NCBI GenBank assembly: GCA_014879375.1
Contig: JACSSF010000077.1
Coordinates: 1-46,357 of the forward strand
From: Lysobacteraceae bacterium
Lineage (GTDB): Bacteria > Pseudomonadota > Gammaproteobacteria > Xanthomonadales > Xanthomonadaceae
DNA: 46,357 bases
Reading direction: 5' to 3'
Positions 31,044 to 40,779 of the stretch are shown here, one piece after another. Within the stretch, counting starts at the first letter, position 1, and every line of letters begins with the position of its first letter. Both the position numbers and the translations under genes were made by a program. Under the pieces are notes generated by a model. The model was not told where the DNA came from, searched no databases, and saw nothing but the letters and a program-made list of their open reading frames with translations.

Positions 31044-32648
31044 ATGTCCGCCATCAAACAGGAAGCTGCGCGTCGCCGCACCTTCGCCATCATCTCCCAC
31101 CCCGACGCCGGCAAGACCACGCTGACCGAGAAGCTGCTGCTGTTCGGCGGCGCGATCCAGATGGCCGGTTCGGTCAAGGGCCGCAAGGCCGCGCGCCACG
31201 CGACGTCCGACTGGATGGCGCTGGAGAAGGAGCGCGGCATCTCGGTGACGTCCTCGGTGATGCAGTTCCCCTACGACGGCCACATCGTCAACCTGCTCGA
31301 CACCCCGGGCCATGCCGACTTCGGCGAGGACACCTATCGCGTGCTGACCGCGGTGGACAGCGCGCTGATGGTGATCGACGTCGCCAAGGGCGTGGAGGAG
31401 CGCACGATCAAGCTGATGGAAGTCTGTCGCCTGCGCGACACGCCGATCATGAGCTTCATCAACAAGCTCGATCGCGAGGGCAAGAACCCGATCGAGCTGC
31501 TCGACGAAATCGAAAGCGTGTTGAAGATCCAGTGCGCGCCGGTGACCTGGCCGATCGGCATGGGCAAGCGCCTGCGCGGCGTGGTCCACCTGCTCACTGG
31601 CGAAGTGCATCTGTACGAGGCCGGCAAGAACCACACCCGGCAAGATTCGACCATCTATCCGTCCATCGACGATCCGCGCGTGGAAGCCGCCATTGGCGCG
31701 AACATGCTGGCGGAACTGCGCGAGGAGCTGGAGCTGGTCGAAGGCGCATCGCACCCGTTCGACCAGCAGTCCTATCTGCGCGGCGAACAGGCGCCGGTGT
31801 TCTTCGGTTCTGCGGTGAACAATTTCGGCGTGCAGCCGCTGCTGGACTTCTTCGTCCGGCACGCGCCGCAACCGCAACCGCACGAAACCACCACCCGCGA
31901 GGTCGAGCCGGCCGAGGACAAGCTGACCGGCTTCGTGTTCAAGATCCAGGCCAACATGGACCCGCAGCACCGCGACCGCGTCGCGTTCATGCGGATTTGC
32001 TCCGGCAAGTTCAGCGCCGGCATGAAGGCGTTCCAGCCACGCACCGGCAAGGAGTTGAAACTCGCGAACGCGCTGACCTTCATGGCGAGTGATCGCGAGA
32101 TCGCCGAGAACGCGTATCCGGGCGATGTCATCGGCATCCACAACCACGGCACCATTTCGATCGGCGACACCTTCACCGAGGGCGAGAACATCGCCTTCAC
32201 CGGCATCCCCAACTTCGCGCCGGAGCTCTTCCGTCGCGCGCGCCTGCGTGATCCGCTCAAGTTGAAGCAGTTGCAGAAGGGCCTCGCCCAGCTGAGCGAA
32301 GAGGGCGCCACCCAGTTCTTCCGCCCGCTGATGTCGAACGACCTCATCCTCGGCGCGGTCGGCGTGCTGCAGTTCGACGTGGTCGCCTACCGGCTCAAGG
32401 ACGAGTACGGCGTCGATGCCCTGTTCGAGCAGGTGCAGGTGGCGACGGCGCGCTGGATCAAGTGCGACGATGCAAAGAAGCTGGAGGAGTTCCGCGAGAA
32501 GAACGCCGCCAACCTCGCCGTGGATGCCGCGGGCCAACTGGTCTATCTCGCCCCGACCCGCGTCAACCTGCAGCTGGCCGAAGAACGTGCGCCGGGCGTG
32601 CAGTTCCTCGCCACCCGCGAACACGCGCACGCCGAACGCATCGACTGA
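31044..32648 (+). CDS. prfC: Peptide chain release factor 3
   Basis: [66 protein letters not shown]. Confidence 0.96.
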   Translation: MSAIKQEAARRRTFAIISHPDAGKTTLTEKLLLFGGAIQMAGSVKGRKAARHATSDWMALEKERGISVTSSVMQFPYDGHIVNLLDTPGHADFGEDTYRVLTAVDSALMVIDVAKGVEERTIKLMEVCRLRDTPIMSFINKLDREGKNPIELLDEIESVLKIQCAPVTWPIGMGKRLRGVVHLLTGEVHLYEAGKNHTRQDSTIYPSIDDPRVEAAIGANMLAELREELELVEGASHPFDQQSYLRGEQAPVFFGSAVNNFGVQPLLDFFVRHAPQPQPHETTTREVEPAEDKLTGFVFKIQANMDPQHRDRVAFMRICSGKFSAGMKAFQPRTGKELKLANALTFMASDREIAENAYPGDVIGIHNHGTISIGDTFTEGENIAFTGIPNFAPELFRRARLRDPLKLKQLQKGLAQLSEEGATQFFRPLMSNDLILGAVGVLQFDVVAYRLKDEYGVDALFEQVQVATARWIKCDDAKKLEEFREKNAANLAVDAAGQLVYLAPTRVNLQLAEERAPGVQFLATREHAHAERID

Positions 32649-32691
32649 CGGTCGCGGCGGCACCCAAGTCGCGGGCCTGTATGCTCGGGGC

Positions 32692-33348
32692 ATGGCCGCT
32701 TCCCCGACATCCCCCTACCCCCCCGGCGAGGAACGCGCCAACATCCTGACCCACGGGATCGGTGCGGCGGTCGCGCTGGTCGCCGGGATCGCGATGGTCA
32801 CGATGTCGATCGTGCGCGGCGGTGATGCCTGGCAATGGGCCTCGGCGATCGTGTTCTCGGCATCGATGCTGATGCTCTACCTCGCCAGCACGGCCTACCA
32901 TCGCGCAGTCGATCCGGTGCGCCGCGCGCGGCTGAAGATCGTCGATCACTGCGCGATCTACATCCTCATCGCCGGCACCTACACGCCGTTCACCCTGACC
33001 CTCCTGCGCGGCACGGTCGGCTGGACACTGTTCATCGCGATCTGGTCGCTGGCCGCCCTCGGCATCGTCTTCAAGCTCTTCTTCACCGGCCGCTTCAAGC
33101 TGGCATCGACGCTGATCTACATCGCGATGGGCTGGCTGGTGATGCTCTATGCCAAGCCGGTGTATGCGGCGCTCAGCGGCTGGACCTTCGGCTGGCTGCT
33201 CGCCGGCGGCCTCGCCTACACGCTTGGCACCGTGTTCTACCTGCAAAAGCGCATGCCCTACGCGCACGCGATCTGGCACGGCTTCGTCGTCGCCGGCACG
33301 GTCTGCCACTTCATCGCGGTGTGGTCGCTGGTGGTGCCACCCGCCTGA
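32692..33348 (+). CDS. Hemolysin III / PAQR-family membrane protein (TrhA-like)
   Basis: EERANILTHGIGAAVAL, STAYHRAVDPVRRARLKIVDHCAIYILIAGTYTPFTL, HAIWHGFVVAGTVCHFIAV. Confidence 0.92.
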   Translation: MAASPTSPYPPGEERANILTHGIGAAVALVAGIAMVTMSIVRGGDAWQWASAIVFSASMLMLYLASTAYHRAVDPVRRARLKIVDHCAIYILIAGTYTPFTLTLLRGTVGWTLFIAIWSLAALGIVFKLFFTGRFKLASTLIYIAMGWLVMLYAKPVYAALSGWTFGWLLAGGLAYTLGTVFYLQKRMPYAHAIWHGFVVAGTVCHFIAVWSLVVPPA

Positions 33349-33354
33349 AGCAGG

Positions 33355-33786
33355 TCAGGAGGCGATGTAGTCCTGCAAGTGCTGCAGCTCGATCTGCTGC
33401 TGGTCGATCACCGCCTTGACCAGGTCGCCGATCGACACGATGCCGACGACTTCCTTGTGCTCGACGATCGGCAGGTGGCGGATGCGCTTGTCGGTCATCA
33501 CCTGCATGCATTCATCGACCGTGTCGCCCAGCCGGCCGCACACGACCTGGTGGCTCATGATCTCGCTGACCGGCGTGTTGGCCGAGGTGCGCCCCAGCAG
33601 GACGACCTTGCGCGCGTAATCGCGCTCGGACAGGATGCCGACCAGCTTGCGGCCGTCCTCCATCACCAGCACCGCGCCGACGCCGTGGTCGGCCATCAGC
33701 CGTAGCGCGTCGATGACGGGCGCCTCCGGCGCGATCGACACCACGTCGATCTGCTTCGATTCAAGTAGATGCCGCACCTGACGCAT
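33355..33786 (-). CDS. CBS-domain-pair protein
   Basis: Two CBS repeats: ALRLMADHGVGAVLVMEDGRKLVGILSERDYARKV and CMQVMTDKRIRHLPIVEHKEVVGIVSIGDLVKAVI. Confidence 0.9.
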   Translation of the reverse strand: MRQVRHLLESKQIDVVSIAPEAPVIDALRLMADHGVGAVLVMEDGRKLVGILSERDYARKVVLLGRTSANTPVSEIMSHQVVCGRLGDTVDECMQVMTDKRIRHLPIVEHKEVVGIVSIGDLVKAVIDQQQIELQHLQDYIAS

Positions 33787-34780
33787 GGCCGCTCCCCGTT
33801 TCGGATACGGCGCCAGCATACCCCTGTCCGCGGCCCGGCCGCCAATCGGCCACCACGTAGAGCGGGCGCTGCTTGGCCTCGACGTACAGCCGGCCAAGGT
33901 ACTCGCCGATCATCCCGAGCGCGATCAGCTGCATCCCGCCCAGGAACAGGATCACCGCCATCATGCTGGGCCAGCCGGCGACCGGATCGCCGTACATCCA
34001 CGCCTTCACGATCACGTAGATGCCGTAGGCCAGCGCCACCAAGGCGGTGAACAGGCCCAGATAGGTGCTGATGCGCAACGGGGCGGTGGAAAAGCTGGTG
34101 ATGCCTTCCAGCGCCAGGTTCCACAGCTTCCAGAAATTGAACTTGGTCCGGCCGGCGACGCGTGCCTCGCGCTCGTAGACGATCTCCGCACCGTTGAAGC
34201 CCACCCAGCCAAACAGGCCCTTCATGAAACGATGGCGTTCGCGCAGCTCGCCCAGCGCCTTGAGCGCACGCGGCGAAAGCAGGCGGAAGTCGCCGGTGTC
34301 CTCGGGCACCGGGGTGCGCGAGAGCCGGCCGATCACCCGATAGAACATCGAGGCCGTCGCGCGTTTGGCGATGCCTTCGCCGGCGCGCGCACTGCGGCGA
34401 CCATAGACGTTGTCGAAGCCACTGCGCCACTTGGCGACGAATTGGGGGATGAGTTCCGGCGGGTCCTGCGCATCGGCGTCCAGGATCATCGCCGCGCCTT
34501 CATCGACCATGTCCAGGCCCGCAGTCAGCGCCGCCTCCTTGCCGAAGTTGCGCGACAGGCGCAGCAGCCCGACGCACGGATCGTTGGCGGCCAGCCGCTG
34601 CATCACGGCCCAGGTCGCATCCCGGCTGCCGTCATCGACATACAGGATGCGTGCATCGACATCCGCCATCGAGGCCAGCACCGGCAACAGGCGCGTGTGG
34701 AGCAGCGGCAACGCCTCGGCCTCGTTGAAGGCGGCGACCACGACGGTCAGGCGCTCACGTTTGTCCGGCGTGCCCGTCAC
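33761..34780 (-). CDS. Family 2 glycosyltransferase (DPM1/GtrB-like, two C-terminal TM segments)
   Basis: LTVVVAAFNEAEALPLLHTRL, ARILYVDDGSRDATW, AMILDADAQDPPELI. GTG start overlaps mtgA stop. Confidence 0.92.
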   Translation of the reverse strand: MTGTPDKRERLTVVVAAFNEAEALPLLHTRLLPVLASMADVDARILYVDDGSRDATWAVMQRLAANDPCVGLLRLSRNFGKEAALTAGLDMVDEGAAMILDADAQDPPELIPQFVAKWRSGFDNVYGRRSARAGEGIAKRATASMFYRVIGRLSRTPVPEDTGDFRLLSPRALKALGELRERHRFMKGLFGWVGFNGAEIVYEREARVAGRTKFNFWKLWNLALEGITSFSTAPLRISTYLGLFTALVALAYGIYVIVKAWMYGDPVAGWPSMMAVILFLGGMQLIALGMIGEYLGRLYVEAKQRPLYVVADWRPGRGQGYAGAVSETGSGHASGAAST

Positions 34781-35544
34781 TGTTCACCCTCGACGTCGCG
34801 CAATGCCCCGGCGCCGCCGATGTAGCGCATCTGCCGCTGGATCGCCCGCGTGCGACGCTGCACGTACGGGCCCGGCTTTGCCACGCTGTAGCGCTTGGGA
34901 TTGGGCAGCACCGCCGCCAGCCGCGCGGCCTCGGTGGCGGTCAGGCGCGAGGCATCCTTGTGGAACCAGGTCCGCGCCGCAGCTTGCGCACCGTACACGC
35001 CGTCGCCGAATTCGGCGAAATTGGCGTACATCTCCAGGATGCGGGTCTTGGGCCAGAAGAGTTCCATCCAGAAGGTGTACCACGTCTCCAGCGCCTTCCG
35101 CAGCCAGCGCGTCCAGCCGGCGCCACTCCACAGGAACAGGTTCTTCGCGGTTTGCTGGGTGATGGTGCTGCCGCCGCGGATACGCCGGCCGCGCTCGTTG
35201 CTGTCACGCGCCTTCTCGATCGCCTGCATGTCGAAGCCGGCGTGGTCGGCGAACCGCTGATCCTCGGCCGCGATCAGTGCCACCGGCACGTTCGGCGACA
35301 TCTGGTCGAGGTCGCGCCAGTCATGGGCGATGCGAAAGCCGAAGTCGCCGCTGCCCCAGGCCTGGAACTGACGGATCGTCATGAAGCTGGAGAACGGCGG
35401 GTCGATGAAGCGCAGCGCCATCACCTGAACGATCGGGAAGACAAGGACGAAGACGGCCAGCCAGAACAGGCGCCGCAACCAGCGCCGGCGCGGTTTCGGC
35501 CCAACTTGCGCTTCGCTCACATCGCCCCCATTTATCGCACTCAT
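34777..35544 (-). CDS. mtgA: Monofunctional biosynthetic peptidoglycan transglycosylase
   Basis: ALIAAEDQRFADHAGFDMQAIEKA, RGGSTITQQTAKNLFLW (GT51 motifs), N-terminal TM helix. Confidence 0.94.
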   Translation of the reverse strand: MSAINGGDVSEAQVGPKPRRRWLRRLFWLAVFVLVFPIVQVMALRFIDPPFSSFMTIRQFQAWGSGDFGFRIAHDWRDLDQMSPNVPVALIAAEDQRFADHAGFDMQAIEKARDSNERGRRIRGGSTITQQTAKNLFLWSGAGWTRWLRKALETWYTFWMELFWPKTRILEMYANFAEFGDGVYGAQAAARTWFHKDASRLTATEAARLAAVLPNPKRYSVAKPGPYVQRRTRAIQRQMRYIGGAGALRDVEGEQ

Positions 35545-35594
35545 CGCGGCATTATCCGGGAGATTCCCGCGCGCCGCAGGCCTTCGAGAGACCC

Positions 35595-36527
35595 ATGGAC
35601 ACCAACACCTCCCCTTCGGCCCCCGGCGGCCGTCTTGAAATCTTCCTGTTGCCCGAGGCCGGCGTGCGCGGCGCGCACGTCCGCCTGGACGACGCATGGC
35701 GCGAGATCATCGCCCGCAACGAGGACCCCGACGCCGTGCGCGACCTGCTGGGGCAGGCCGTGGCCGCCACCGCGCTGCTGACCGCGCATACCAAGGTCGA
35801 TGGCCGGCTGTCGGTGCAATTGCGCAGCAACGGTGCCCTGCGCAGCCTGTTCGCCGAATGCACCGGCGCCCGTACGGTGCGCGGACTGGTGCGCCTGGCC
35901 GAAGACACCTCGCCCGTGGCCGCCACCGCCGAGGCACTTGACCTCACCCACCTCGGCGGCGACGCGGTGATGGCGATCACCATCGAGAACCCGACGCCCA
36001 GCGGCGAGCCGGTTCGCTACCAGGGCCTGGTGCCGCTGGAATCGCCGACCCTCGCCGGCGCCTTCGAGGACTACTTCCGCCAGTCCGAGCAATTGCCGAC
36101 CCGCCTGCTGCTGGCCGCCAATGGCGAGCACGCGACCGGCCTGCTGCTGCAGAAGCTGCCGGCATCGCACGCCGATGACGACGGCTGGAACCGCATCGAG
36201 CAACTGTTCTCGACCCTCGGCGCGGACGAACTGCAATCGGTCGATGCCACGACCCTGCTGCATCGCCTGTTCCACCAGGAGACCCTGCAGATGCTGGGCC
36301 AGCGCGACCTGCAATTTGGTTGTTCATGTTCGCACGAGCGCGTCGCCGAGGTCCTGCGCACGCTCGGCCGCGAGGAAGCCCTGGCCGCCGTCGAGGCCGG
36401 CACCGGTGGCGAGGCGGAGATCCGCTGCGAGTTCTGCGGCCAGCGTTACCACTTCGACGCTGCGCAGGTCGAAGCCCTGTTCCTGACCCCCTCGCCTAAC
36501 ATCGATGCGCCCAATCGCCTGCAATGA
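35595..36527 (+). CDS. hslO: Redox-regulated chaperone Hsp33
   Basis: GCSCSHERVAEVLRTLGREE and IRCEFCGQRYHFD (zinc/redox cysteines CxC..CxxC). Confidence 0.94.
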   Translation: MDTNTSPSAPGGRLEIFLLPEAGVRGAHVRLDDAWREIIARNEDPDAVRDLLGQAVAATALLTAHTKVDGRLSVQLRSNGALRSLFAECTGARTVRGLVRLAEDTSPVAATAEALDLTHLGGDAVMAITIENPTPSGEPVRYQGLVPLESPTLAGAFEDYFRQSEQLPTRLLLAANGEHATGLLLQKLPASHADDDGWNRIEQLFSTLGADELQSVDATTLLHRLFHQETLQMLGQRDLQFGCSCSHERVAEVLRTLGREEALAAVEAGTGGEAEIRCEFCGQRYHFDAAQVEALFLTPSPNIDAPNRLQ

Positions 36528-36577
36528 CGGGGCTTCCGCCATCTTTTTCACTTCGATGAACGGGATTCCGGACATGA

Positions 36578-36606
36578 TTGTTAAATTAATATAAATGAGG
36601 TACTTT
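36578..36606 (+). promoter_or_regulatory. Candidate sigma70 promoter for the 36671 gene
   Basis: TTGTTA (36578-36583), 17-nt spacer, TACTTT (36601-36606), in an AT-rich patch within GC-rich DNA. Confidence 0.55.
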
Positions 36607-36607
36607 G

Positions 36608-36658
36608 GACTGGCAGGAAAGTCCCGTTTTTCGGGAACTTCCCTCGCAGGGGACAGTC
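36608..36658 (+). promoter_or_regulatory. Structured 5' leader (stem-loop)
   Basis: GGAAAGTCCCG-TTTTT-CGGGAACTTCC (36616-36642, 9/11 paired with a 2-nt internal mismatch), enclosed by GACTG...CAGTC. Confidence 0.6.
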
Positions 36659-36670
36659 AATAGGTGACCC

Positions 36671-37492
36671 ATGAAACATCGCCTCTTGCCAACGCTATTG
36701 TTTACGGCACTCGCGCTCGCCGTCTCCGGCGGGCAGGCGTTCGCGCAGGCGCGCAAGGGCGTGACCGTCATCCCCGTGGTCAACAACACCAACGGCAAGG
36801 TCGAGGGCATGTTCGTGCTCGAGCCGACCGGCAAGGCCAACAGCGCCGCTCGCTGGCGTTTCGGCAGCAACACCCTCGAATCCGCCTTCGGCCTGTCCTC
36901 GGGTGAATCGCTTGCGCTGCTTTGCGGCGGCAAGGATGGCATCCCGAACCGGATGGACCGCCTGTCCGACGATTGCTCGCTCGGCTCGATCAGCCCGCGT
37001 GGCGCGACCGCCACCCTCGGCAACCGCAACGCGCGCGTGGGCGTGGGCATCGGCAAGGCCCGCGCCAGCCTGCCTGCCTGGCTGACGCCGGGCAGCCGCA
37101 ACCGCGTCGAGCAAACCGACCTCGCCCTATTCGCCGAATACAACATCGGCCGCAGCGGCGTGGTATCGATCGCCGGCACGACGGCCAATGCGCGCCTGAT
37201 GTCGGCCACCGAAATGCCGCAATTCGCCGATCGCTGGAACAGCAAGGGCCTGACCATCGGCGGTGGCGTCGGCGCGTTCAGTGCCAGCGTGTTCGGCCGC
37301 GTGATCGAAGTCCCGGGCCAGCCCGGCAAGTGGGAAGGCTTTGGCGTCGGCCTGACCTGGCGCACGCCGTGGAGCGGTCAACTGAGCGTGGGCGCCGACA
37401 ATGTAGTGACCCGCGGCAAGAATCCGTTCGCCCCCTCCAAGGGCGAGGAAGAGGGCACGGTGCCTTACGTACGGTACCAGCAGGATCTTTGA
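36671..37492 (+). CDS. Hypothetical secreted/outer-membrane-type protein
   Basis: MKHRLLPTLLFTALALAVSGGQAFAQ signal peptide; Gly-rich alternating strand pattern (ISIAGTT..., LTIGGGVGAFSASVFGRVIEV...GFGVGLTWRTPWSGQLSVGAD). Confidence 0.75.
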   Translation: MKHRLLPTLLFTALALAVSGGQAFAQARKGVTVIPVVNNTNGKVEGMFVLEPTGKANSAARWRFGSNTLESAFGLSSGESLALLCGGKDGIPNRMDRLSDDCSLGSISPRGATATLGNRNARVGVGIGKARASLPAWLTPGSRNRVEQTDLALFAEYNIGRSGVVSIAGTTANARLMSATEMPQFADRWNSKGLTIGGGVGAFSASVFGRVIEVPGQPGKWEGFGVGLTWRTPWSGQLSVGADNVVTRGKNPFAPSKGEEEGTVPYVRYQQDL

Positions 37493-37528
37493 TCCCTGCC
37501 TCTTGTGCTGCCCGGAGGCGGCCGCTTC

Positions 37529-39109
37529 TCAATCCAGGACACCGCCTTCGCGCAGGCGATTGATCATCGGCTGCAGATAAGCCTCGTACGGCTTCCACTT
37601 CGGCACGTCCCGCACCTGTATCCCTTCACGCACCTGCACCGCACTCGCGGTTGAGACACCGCGCTTGCGATTGCCGATGGCCAGCATCTCCGACGTGAAT
37701 TCCAGCCCGCAGAAATCACTGACTTCACGGATCACGGTTTCCGGGTCACGCACCATCCGGTCATAACGGATGTCGAGGACGCGGCCCGGATAGGCTTCGC
37801 GCCAATGCGCCATGAGCCGGTGGTATTGCAGGTAGTAATCCGCGAGCTCGATCTGGTCGTATGAGTACGGATTGGCATTGGAAAACAACTCGCGAAGGTT
37901 GGAGAAACACACTTCGACGGGATCACGCACCATATGCAGCAGCTTGGCCTGCGGCAAAGCCTGGCAGATGAACCCGGCATTGAGGAAATTGGATGGCAGC
38001 TTGTCGGTGAAGTAAGGCTTGCCATCGAGGCGCCAGGCAACGCCTTGCAGGTAACGTTCACCCACTGCCTTGAAGTCGAAACCCTCGGCGGAAGCCCTCT
38101 CGACAATGGTGCGATCGATCACCCCCTGGCAATGATGGTCGGTTTGGTAACGCATCGCGCTGGTGAAGTCGTAAAGCTCGCCCGCGCCGTGGACTTGTGG
38201 ATGTCCATCAAGCATCTGTTCCAGCAACGTGGTCCCTGAGCGGTGCATGCCGATGATGAAGATGGGGGTTGACGACGCCATTGCACCAGAAGCAGGAATC
38301 GCCTCAGCGCTGGGTCGGATACCGTGAAGCATGTCCAACACAGACTGCTGATTCATGATCACCGTGCTCAATGTACTGCGTTTGACCTTGCAAGCATCCT
38401 GCAGGTATTGGAAAGCTTCATCAAATCGGCCTTCCTCATCCAGCATGCGGTGCAACGCAAACCCCAGGTGGATTTGATCTTGTGCCTTCAAGCCCGGCCT
38501 CTGATATTGATGCAGAGCGTCTAGCACATCTTCCATGCCTGACCTGAGCTCTCCGCCAAGCTGAGACAGCAGCCAGTACGTGTCTGAAATTTCGGGCGCA
38601 AGCTTCCGGACCCGGCGCAACCGCTCAATAGCCAATTCGCGCTGCCCCAAATAGACCAAAACCTGCGCCATGGCCATCTGAGTCGGTGGGTAATCCGGGT
38701 CGGCGCGATCCGCCTCCCGCAATAGATCCAGCGCTTCCTCCTGCAAATTTAGATAGGACAGCTGGGCTGCACCCTGAAGCAGGTTGGGAATGGAAAGTTT
38801 TGATGCACCGCCAAGCTGGCGAATATAGCCAACCAGACGTGCGCCCTGATTGAAAGTGCGCAAGCGGGCGAATACATCGCCTATGGTTTCGACCCCCTCG
38901 GGGTTGCCATCTGCGGCAGCCAATGCGGCCTTACTCGCTGAGCGGTAGTTTCCGATATACGATTCGACATAAGAACGAAGTACTGATATCCGCGGGATGC
39001 CTGGCTTGAGCGCATCTGCTGAATCCAACTCCACCAGCGCGGCAGGCCACCGCTTGGCATTGAAATGCTCCAATGCATTCCGGTAGTGAATATGCACGCC
39101 TGCCGGCAT
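37529..39109 (-). CDS. TPR-containing sulfotransferase (copy 2)
   Basis: FIIGMHRSGTTLLEQMLDGHPQVHGAGELYDF (PAPS 5'-phosphosulfate loop) and LLHMVRDPVEVCFSNLRELF (3'-phosphate motif). N-terminal TPR-like helices. ATG at 39109 overlaps upstream stop (TGATG). Confidence 0.9.
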   Translation of the reverse strand: MPAGVHIHYRNALEHFNAKRWPAALVELDSADALKPGIPRISVLRSYVESYIGNYRSASKAALAAADGNPEGVETIGDVFARLRTFNQGARLVGYIRQLGGASKLSIPNLLQGAAQLSYLNLQEEALDLLREADRADPDYPPTQMAMAQVLVYLGQRELAIERLRRVRKLAPEISDTYWLLSQLGGELRSGMEDVLDALHQYQRPGLKAQDQIHLGFALHRMLDEEGRFDEAFQYLQDACKVKRSTLSTVIMNQQSVLDMLHGIRPSAEAIPASGAMASSTPIFIIGMHRSGTTLLEQMLDGHPQVHGAGELYDFTSAMRYQTDHHCQGVIDRTIVERASAEGFDFKAVGERYLQGVAWRLDGKPYFTDKLPSNFLNAGFICQALPQAKLLHMVRDPVEVCFSNLRELFSNANPYSYDQIELADYYLQYHRLMAHWREAYPGRVLDIRYDRMVRDPETVIREVSDFCGLEFTSEMLAIGNRKRGVSTASAVQVREGIQVRDVPKWKPYEAYLQPMINRLREGGVLD

Positions 39110-40722
39110 CACCTGGCGCAATCCTTGGTTGACCAGGATTCAAGCATCACACTTCGCAGTCGATCTTTCAGCGGCACCAAATGTTCGGCATAAGGCTTCC
39201 ACGCGCCTATGTTGCGCATGGATAGGGGTTCGCGAACCTGCGAAGCGCTAGCCGTGGTGACGGCAGAGTTGTTACGGGTGATGTCCGCATACTCACTGCG
39301 ATACTGCAACCCCAAAAAGCCAAAAACTCGTCGTGCCTCTGCGTCCGGATCGCTCACCAGATCTTCGTAATCGACCAACATGAATTGACTCGGCCTTGTC
39401 GCGGCCCAGTGACATGAAAGGCGATAGAACCGATCGTAATGATCGGCCAATTCGATCAAGTCATAACTGTAGCCGTATGATTGGTTGGCAAAAAGTTCTT
39501 TCAGGTTCGAAAAGCACGCATCCATTGGATTTCGGCGCATGCACAAGATCCGAGCAGACGGGATCGCATCCATGATCAGAGCGCTGAGAAAGAAGTTTTC
39601 AGGGTGCTTGTCGACTACCACTTCATGAGGCGCATTAGCCCGCCATCTCGTCTTGGCCAAATAATGGTGCCCCGCCTCGCTGAGATCCGATTGTTGAAGC
39701 CTCCGAAGAGATGCCATGGAGGGCACCGCGCCGATAAAGCCATCAAGCACATGGTTGAGGGCAGAGCGGAAATCTGACAGTTCTCCCGCAGAAATCAATG
39801 CAGGATGATTTCCCAGCATGCGATCGAGCACGGTTGTCCCGGTACGCGGCATCCCGACAATGAAGACGGCTTCCAGATCTTTGTTACCCATATCATTCAC
39901 TGGTTCTTTTCCATGCCGACCCAATAGCCATTCGGCAAGCTCGGCTTCTCGCAATGCGTCGTAATCAAGACTTCCCCGCTTTATGCGTGCACCCTCGGCA
40001 AGGTGCGCCCATGCTGCATCGTACTGACTCGCATCATGCAGCTCCTTAAAAGCTGCATAGTGCAAAAATGGCTTTTCTTGTGCTTTTTCCTCTCTCCGAC
40101 TAGCAGCCTCGATACGTGATGCTCGATCAACTTCTGTGCCCGCTCGTTTCCTTGTGTAGGCCAGTGACCAATGCGCTGCTGCATACCCAGGATCTATGAC
40201 AAGGCATTTCTCGAATGCCGCAGCCGCTTCATCCAGCCTGCCGGCATAGCCGAGGGCAATTCCATATGCATAGTTCAATTGCAAATGGGATGGCGCTACC
40301 TGCAATGCGGTTTCCGCCAGCCGAACTGCTTCATCGACCGAACCAGCGAGCCACAAATGCTGCACCAGCATGGGAGATGCCGTAATGACATCCCGATGTT
40401 TCCAGTCCGCACCTCGGATCACTTCAAGCAACAATTGCTGTTCATCAAACGTCAATAATTTGCTAGTCACATAAGGCAGGTCATTCCATCGCGAGTGCCT
40501 GACACTCTCCACTGCATCGACGGCATGCTGACGTGCACGACGATACTTATCCTGCATCTGCAAAAGCGTGGACACGCGCAATCTTGCATAAAGCCTATTT
40601 GGTTCGTCTTTCAGAATGGCTTCATAAGTCTCAATCGCAGCAGGAACATCTCCCGATGCTTCAAGTTGGCGCGCTTTGGTCCAACGGATCTCGAAAGATT
40701 CTTTCTGCATGATGCAGATCAT
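39109..40722 (-). CDS. TPR-containing sulfotransferase (copy 1)
   Basis: FIVGMPRTGTTVLDRMLGNHPALISAGELSDF and ILCMRRNPMDACFSNLKELF. TPR-like repeats (AIETYEAILKDEPNRLYARLRVSTLLQ, LDEAAAAFEKCLVIDPGYAAAHWSLAY). Start may be the ATG at 40710. Confidence 0.9.
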   Translation of the reverse strand: MICIMQKESFEIRWTKARQLEASGDVPAAIETYEAILKDEPNRLYARLRVSTLLQMQDKYRRARQHAVDAVESVRHSRWNDLPYVTSKLLTFDEQQLLLEVIRGADWKHRDVITASPMLVQHLWLAGSVDEAVRLAETALQVAPSHLQLNYAYGIALGYAGRLDEAAAAFEKCLVIDPGYAAAHWSLAYTRKRAGTEVDRASRIEAASRREEKAQEKPFLHYAAFKELHDASQYDAAWAHLAEGARIKRGSLDYDALREAELAEWLLGRHGKEPVNDMGNKDLEAVFIVGMPRTGTTVLDRMLGNHPALISAGELSDFRSALNHVLDGFIGAVPSMASLRRLQQSDLSEAGHHYLAKTRWRANAPHEVVVDKHPENFFLSALIMDAIPSARILCMRRNPMDACFSNLKELFANQSYGYSYDLIELADHYDRFYRLSCHWAATRPSQFMLVDYEDLVSDPDAEARRVFGFLGLQYRSEYADITRNNSAVTTASASQVREPLSMRNIGAWKPYAEHLVPLKDRLRSVMLESWSTKDCAR

Positions 40723-40727
40723 AAACA

Positions 40728-40753
40728 GATCGGCCGCCCTGGGGCGGCCGATC
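40728..40753 (-). terminator. Perfect GC-rich 12-bp inverted repeat between TBDR and sulfotransferase pair (terminator/attenuator candidate)
   Basis: GATCGGCCGCCC-TG-GGGCGGCCGATC (palindromic, so also read on minus), followed on the minus strand by TGTTTATGAT. Located 26 nt past the TBDR stop. Confidence 0.7.
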
Positions 40754-40779
40754 CTTTCGGTTGAAACATCTGTGCTTGC

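Noticed and set aside
31014-32693. 559-aa minus-strand ORF antisense to prfC
   Set aside because: Opposite a fully conserved release factor 3. Low-complexity His/Leu/Glu-rich translation; artefact of codon bias.
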